Source of the DNA: PFJX01 sp037442845 | Lineage (GTDB): Bacteria; Pseudomonadota; Gammaproteobacteria; Burkholderiales; Thiobacillaceae | Reading direction: 5' to 3' | Length of the DNA stretch: 13,294 nucleotides | NCBI GenBank assembly: GCA_037442845.1 | Contig: JBBIPL010000064.1 | Coordinates: 1 to 13,294 of the forward strand | Part shown: positions 11,900 through 13,294 of the stretch, in pieces | How the letters are laid out: every line of letters starts with the position of its first letter | Position numbering within the stretch: the stretch's first letter is position 1 | Position numbers and translations under genes: made by a program | Notes under the pieces: generated by a model | What the model saw: only the letters and a program-made list of their open reading frames with translations | Told to the model about the DNA's origin: nothing | Databases searched by the model: none

Positions 11900-13294
11900 A
11901 TGAGCCAAGACCAACCCTCCGCCCCCGCCGCCTGGTCCGGCCGTTTTTCCGAGCCGGTGTCCGAGCGGGTGAAGCGCTACACCGCCTCCATCCCCTTCGA
12001 CTGGCGCCTGGCGCCCTTCGACATCCAGGGCTCCCTGGCCCACGCCGCCATGCTGCACAAGGTTGGCGTGCTGTCCGCGCAGGATCTGGCCGACATCCGC
12101 CGCGGCCTCGGGGAAATCCTCGCCGACTTCGAGGCGGGCCGCTTCACCTGGAACCTGGACGACGAAGACATCCACTTCAACATCGAGCGCGCCCTCACGA
12201 AGAAGGTGGGCGATGCCGGCAAGCGCCTGCACACCGGCCGCTCGCGCAACGACCAGGTGGCCACCGACGTGCGCCTGTGGCTGCGCGACGCCATCGACCG
12301 CATCCAGGCACTGCTGCGGGCCGCGCGCCTGGCCCTGCTGGATCTGGCGGAACGGCACGCGGATACCGTCATGCCCGGTTTCACCCACTTGCAGGCCGCG
12401 CAGCCGGTGACCTTCGGCCACCACCTCATGGCCTGGCAGGAAATGCTGGCCCGCGACGCCGAGCGTCTGGCCGACTGCCGCAAGCGGGTCAACCGCCTGC
12501 CCCTGGGCGCCGCCGCCCTGGCCGGCACCAGCTATCCCATCGACCGGGAATTCGTCGCCCGCGAACTGGGTTTCGACGGCGTCTGCGAGAACTCCCTGGA
12601 TGCGGTGTCGGATCGCGACTTCGCCATCGAATTCCTCGCCGCCGGCGCCTTGATCATGACCCATCTGTCGCGCATGTCCGAAGAGTTGGTGATCTGGATG
12701 ACGCCGCGCTTCGGCTTCATCGACCTGGCCGACCGTTTCTGCACCGGCTCGTCCATCATGCCGCAGAAGAAGAACCCGGACGTGCCCGAGTTGATGCGCG
12801 GCAAGACCGGGCGCATGAACGGCCACCTCGTCGCCCTGCTCACCCTGATGAAGGGCCAGCCGCTGGCCTACAACAAGGACAACCAGGAGGACAAGGAACC
12901 CCTGTTCGACGCGGCGGACACCCTGGTCGATTCGCTCGCCATCTTCGCCGAGATGGCGCCCGGCATCGTCGTGCGCGCCGAGCGCATGCGCCAGGCCGCA
13001 GTGGAAGGCTTCGCCACCGCCACCGACCTGGCCGACTACCTGGTGAAGAAGGGCCTGCCCTTCCGCGAGGCGCACGAAGCCGTGGCCCGCGCCGTGCGGG
13101 CGGCGGAACAGAAGGGCTGCGACCTGGCCGACCTGCCCCTGGACGCGTTGCGCGCCTTCTCCGATCTGGTGGCGGACGATGTCTACGCCGTGCTCACCCT
13201 GGAAGGTTCCATCCAGGCCCGCGATCACATCGGCGGCGCCGCCCCGGATCAGGTGCGGGCGGCGGTGGCGCGGGCAAGATCGCGGCTGGGCTAG
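11900..13294 (+). CDS. argH: Argininosuccinate lyase
   Basis: ArgH splits argininosuccinate into arginine and fumarate, the last step of arginine synthesis. The 464-residue protein has the fumarase/aspartase superfamily fold and normal length. Visible are W-S-G-R-F near the N terminus, HTGRSRNDQVATD (substrate binding), GFTHLQAAQPVTFGHHL with the catalytic histidine region, LPLGAAALAGTSYPIDR, and the signature loop GSSIMPQKKNPD at 283-294 with the catalytic serine, followed by YNKDNQEDKEPLFD. The TAG stop ends the window. No Shine-Dalgarno sequence precedes the ATG; the leader is C-rich. It diverges from algZ across 44 bp, the same neighbourhood as in Pseudomonas. Confidence 0.97.
   Translation: MSQDQPSAPAAWSGRFSEPVSERVKRYTASIPFDWRLAPFDIQGSLAHAAMLHKVGVLSAQDLADIRRGLGEILADFEAGRFTWNLDDEDIHFNIERALTKKVGDAGKRLHTGRSRNDQVATDVRLWLRDAIDRIQALLRAARLALLDLAERHADTVMPGFTHLQAAQPVTFGHHLMAWQEMLARDAERLADCRKRVNRLPLGAAALAGTSYPIDREFVARELGFDGVCENSLDAVSDRDFAIEFLAAGALIMTHLSRMSEELVIWMTPRFGFIDLADRFCTGSSIMPQKKNPDVPELMRGKTGRMNGHLVALLTLMKGQPLAYNKDNQEDKEPLFDAADTLVDSLAIFAEMAPGIVVRAERMRQAAVEGFATATDLADYLVKKGLPFREAHEAVARAVRAAEQKGCDLADLPLDALRAFSDLVADDVYAVLTLEGSIQARDHIGGAAPDQVRAAVARARSRLG

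Noticed and set aside
11852..13228. A 458-codon minus-strand open frame opposite argH
   Set aside because: It is an antisense shadow of argH with no recognisable motifs; argH is unambiguous.
1..13294. A new defence, secretion or mobile gene system
   Set aside because: Every protein gene belongs to a known housekeeping, regulatory or redox family; only the non-coding elements lack an explanation.

Overview
The window is GC-rich, gene-dense chromosomal DNA that looks betaproteobacterial, plausibly Rhodocyclales-like. This rests on gene content and order: yqgE-ruvX-pyrR-pyrB-pyrC' and argH<>algZ-algR...hemC-hemD-hemX-hemY are proteobacterial core arrangements shared with Pseudomonas. A stand-alone ferredoxin/flavin reductase of the type named CDP-6-deoxy-delta-3,4-glucoseen reductase is common in betaproteobacteria. 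The lineage is an inference; no rRNA or other marker is present. I see no phage, transposase, CRISPR array, tRNA or defence gene.

Region 1 (2-4066, minus strand) is a pyrimidine operon read right to left: yqgE/algH, a 286-bp structured non-coding gap, ruvX, pyrR, pyrB and a dihydroorotase homologue that lacks the metal-binding HxH pair (pyrC'/pyrX type). The last three genes overlap by 4 bp, which suggests translational coupling and 1:1 assembly of aspartate transcarbamoylase with the inactive dihydroorotase. Upstream on the same strand is a YeeZ-like NAD(P)-binding epimerase/dehydratase (4174-5070), whose coding sequence contains a run of 7-bp tandem repeats.

Region 2 (5071-6232): a divergent intergenic stretch of about 145 bp holds a 13-bp inverted repeat, a copy of a dispersed GC-rich repeat and a terminator-like hairpin. 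The [2Fe-2S]/FAD/NAD reductase follows on the plus strand.

Region 3 (6243-9433, minus strand) is a heme operon, hemC-hemD-hemX-hemY, with 1-17 bp overlaps. HemY is cut down to its N-terminal membrane domain. Divergent from hemC is a small exported thioredoxin-fold protein (9499-9996).

Region 4 (10023-13294): the LytTR two-component pair algZ-algR on the minus strand, with a 100-N assembly gap inside algR, and argH diverging on the plus strand from a 44-bp spacer.

The most unusual signal is non-coding. Two intergenic loci (about 3223-3474 and 5080-5167) each join a perfect 13-bp inverted repeat, whose arms differ between loci but match perfectly within each locus, to a GTGAGGGA flank and to the same CCTCACCCCC...GAGGGG dispersed repeat.
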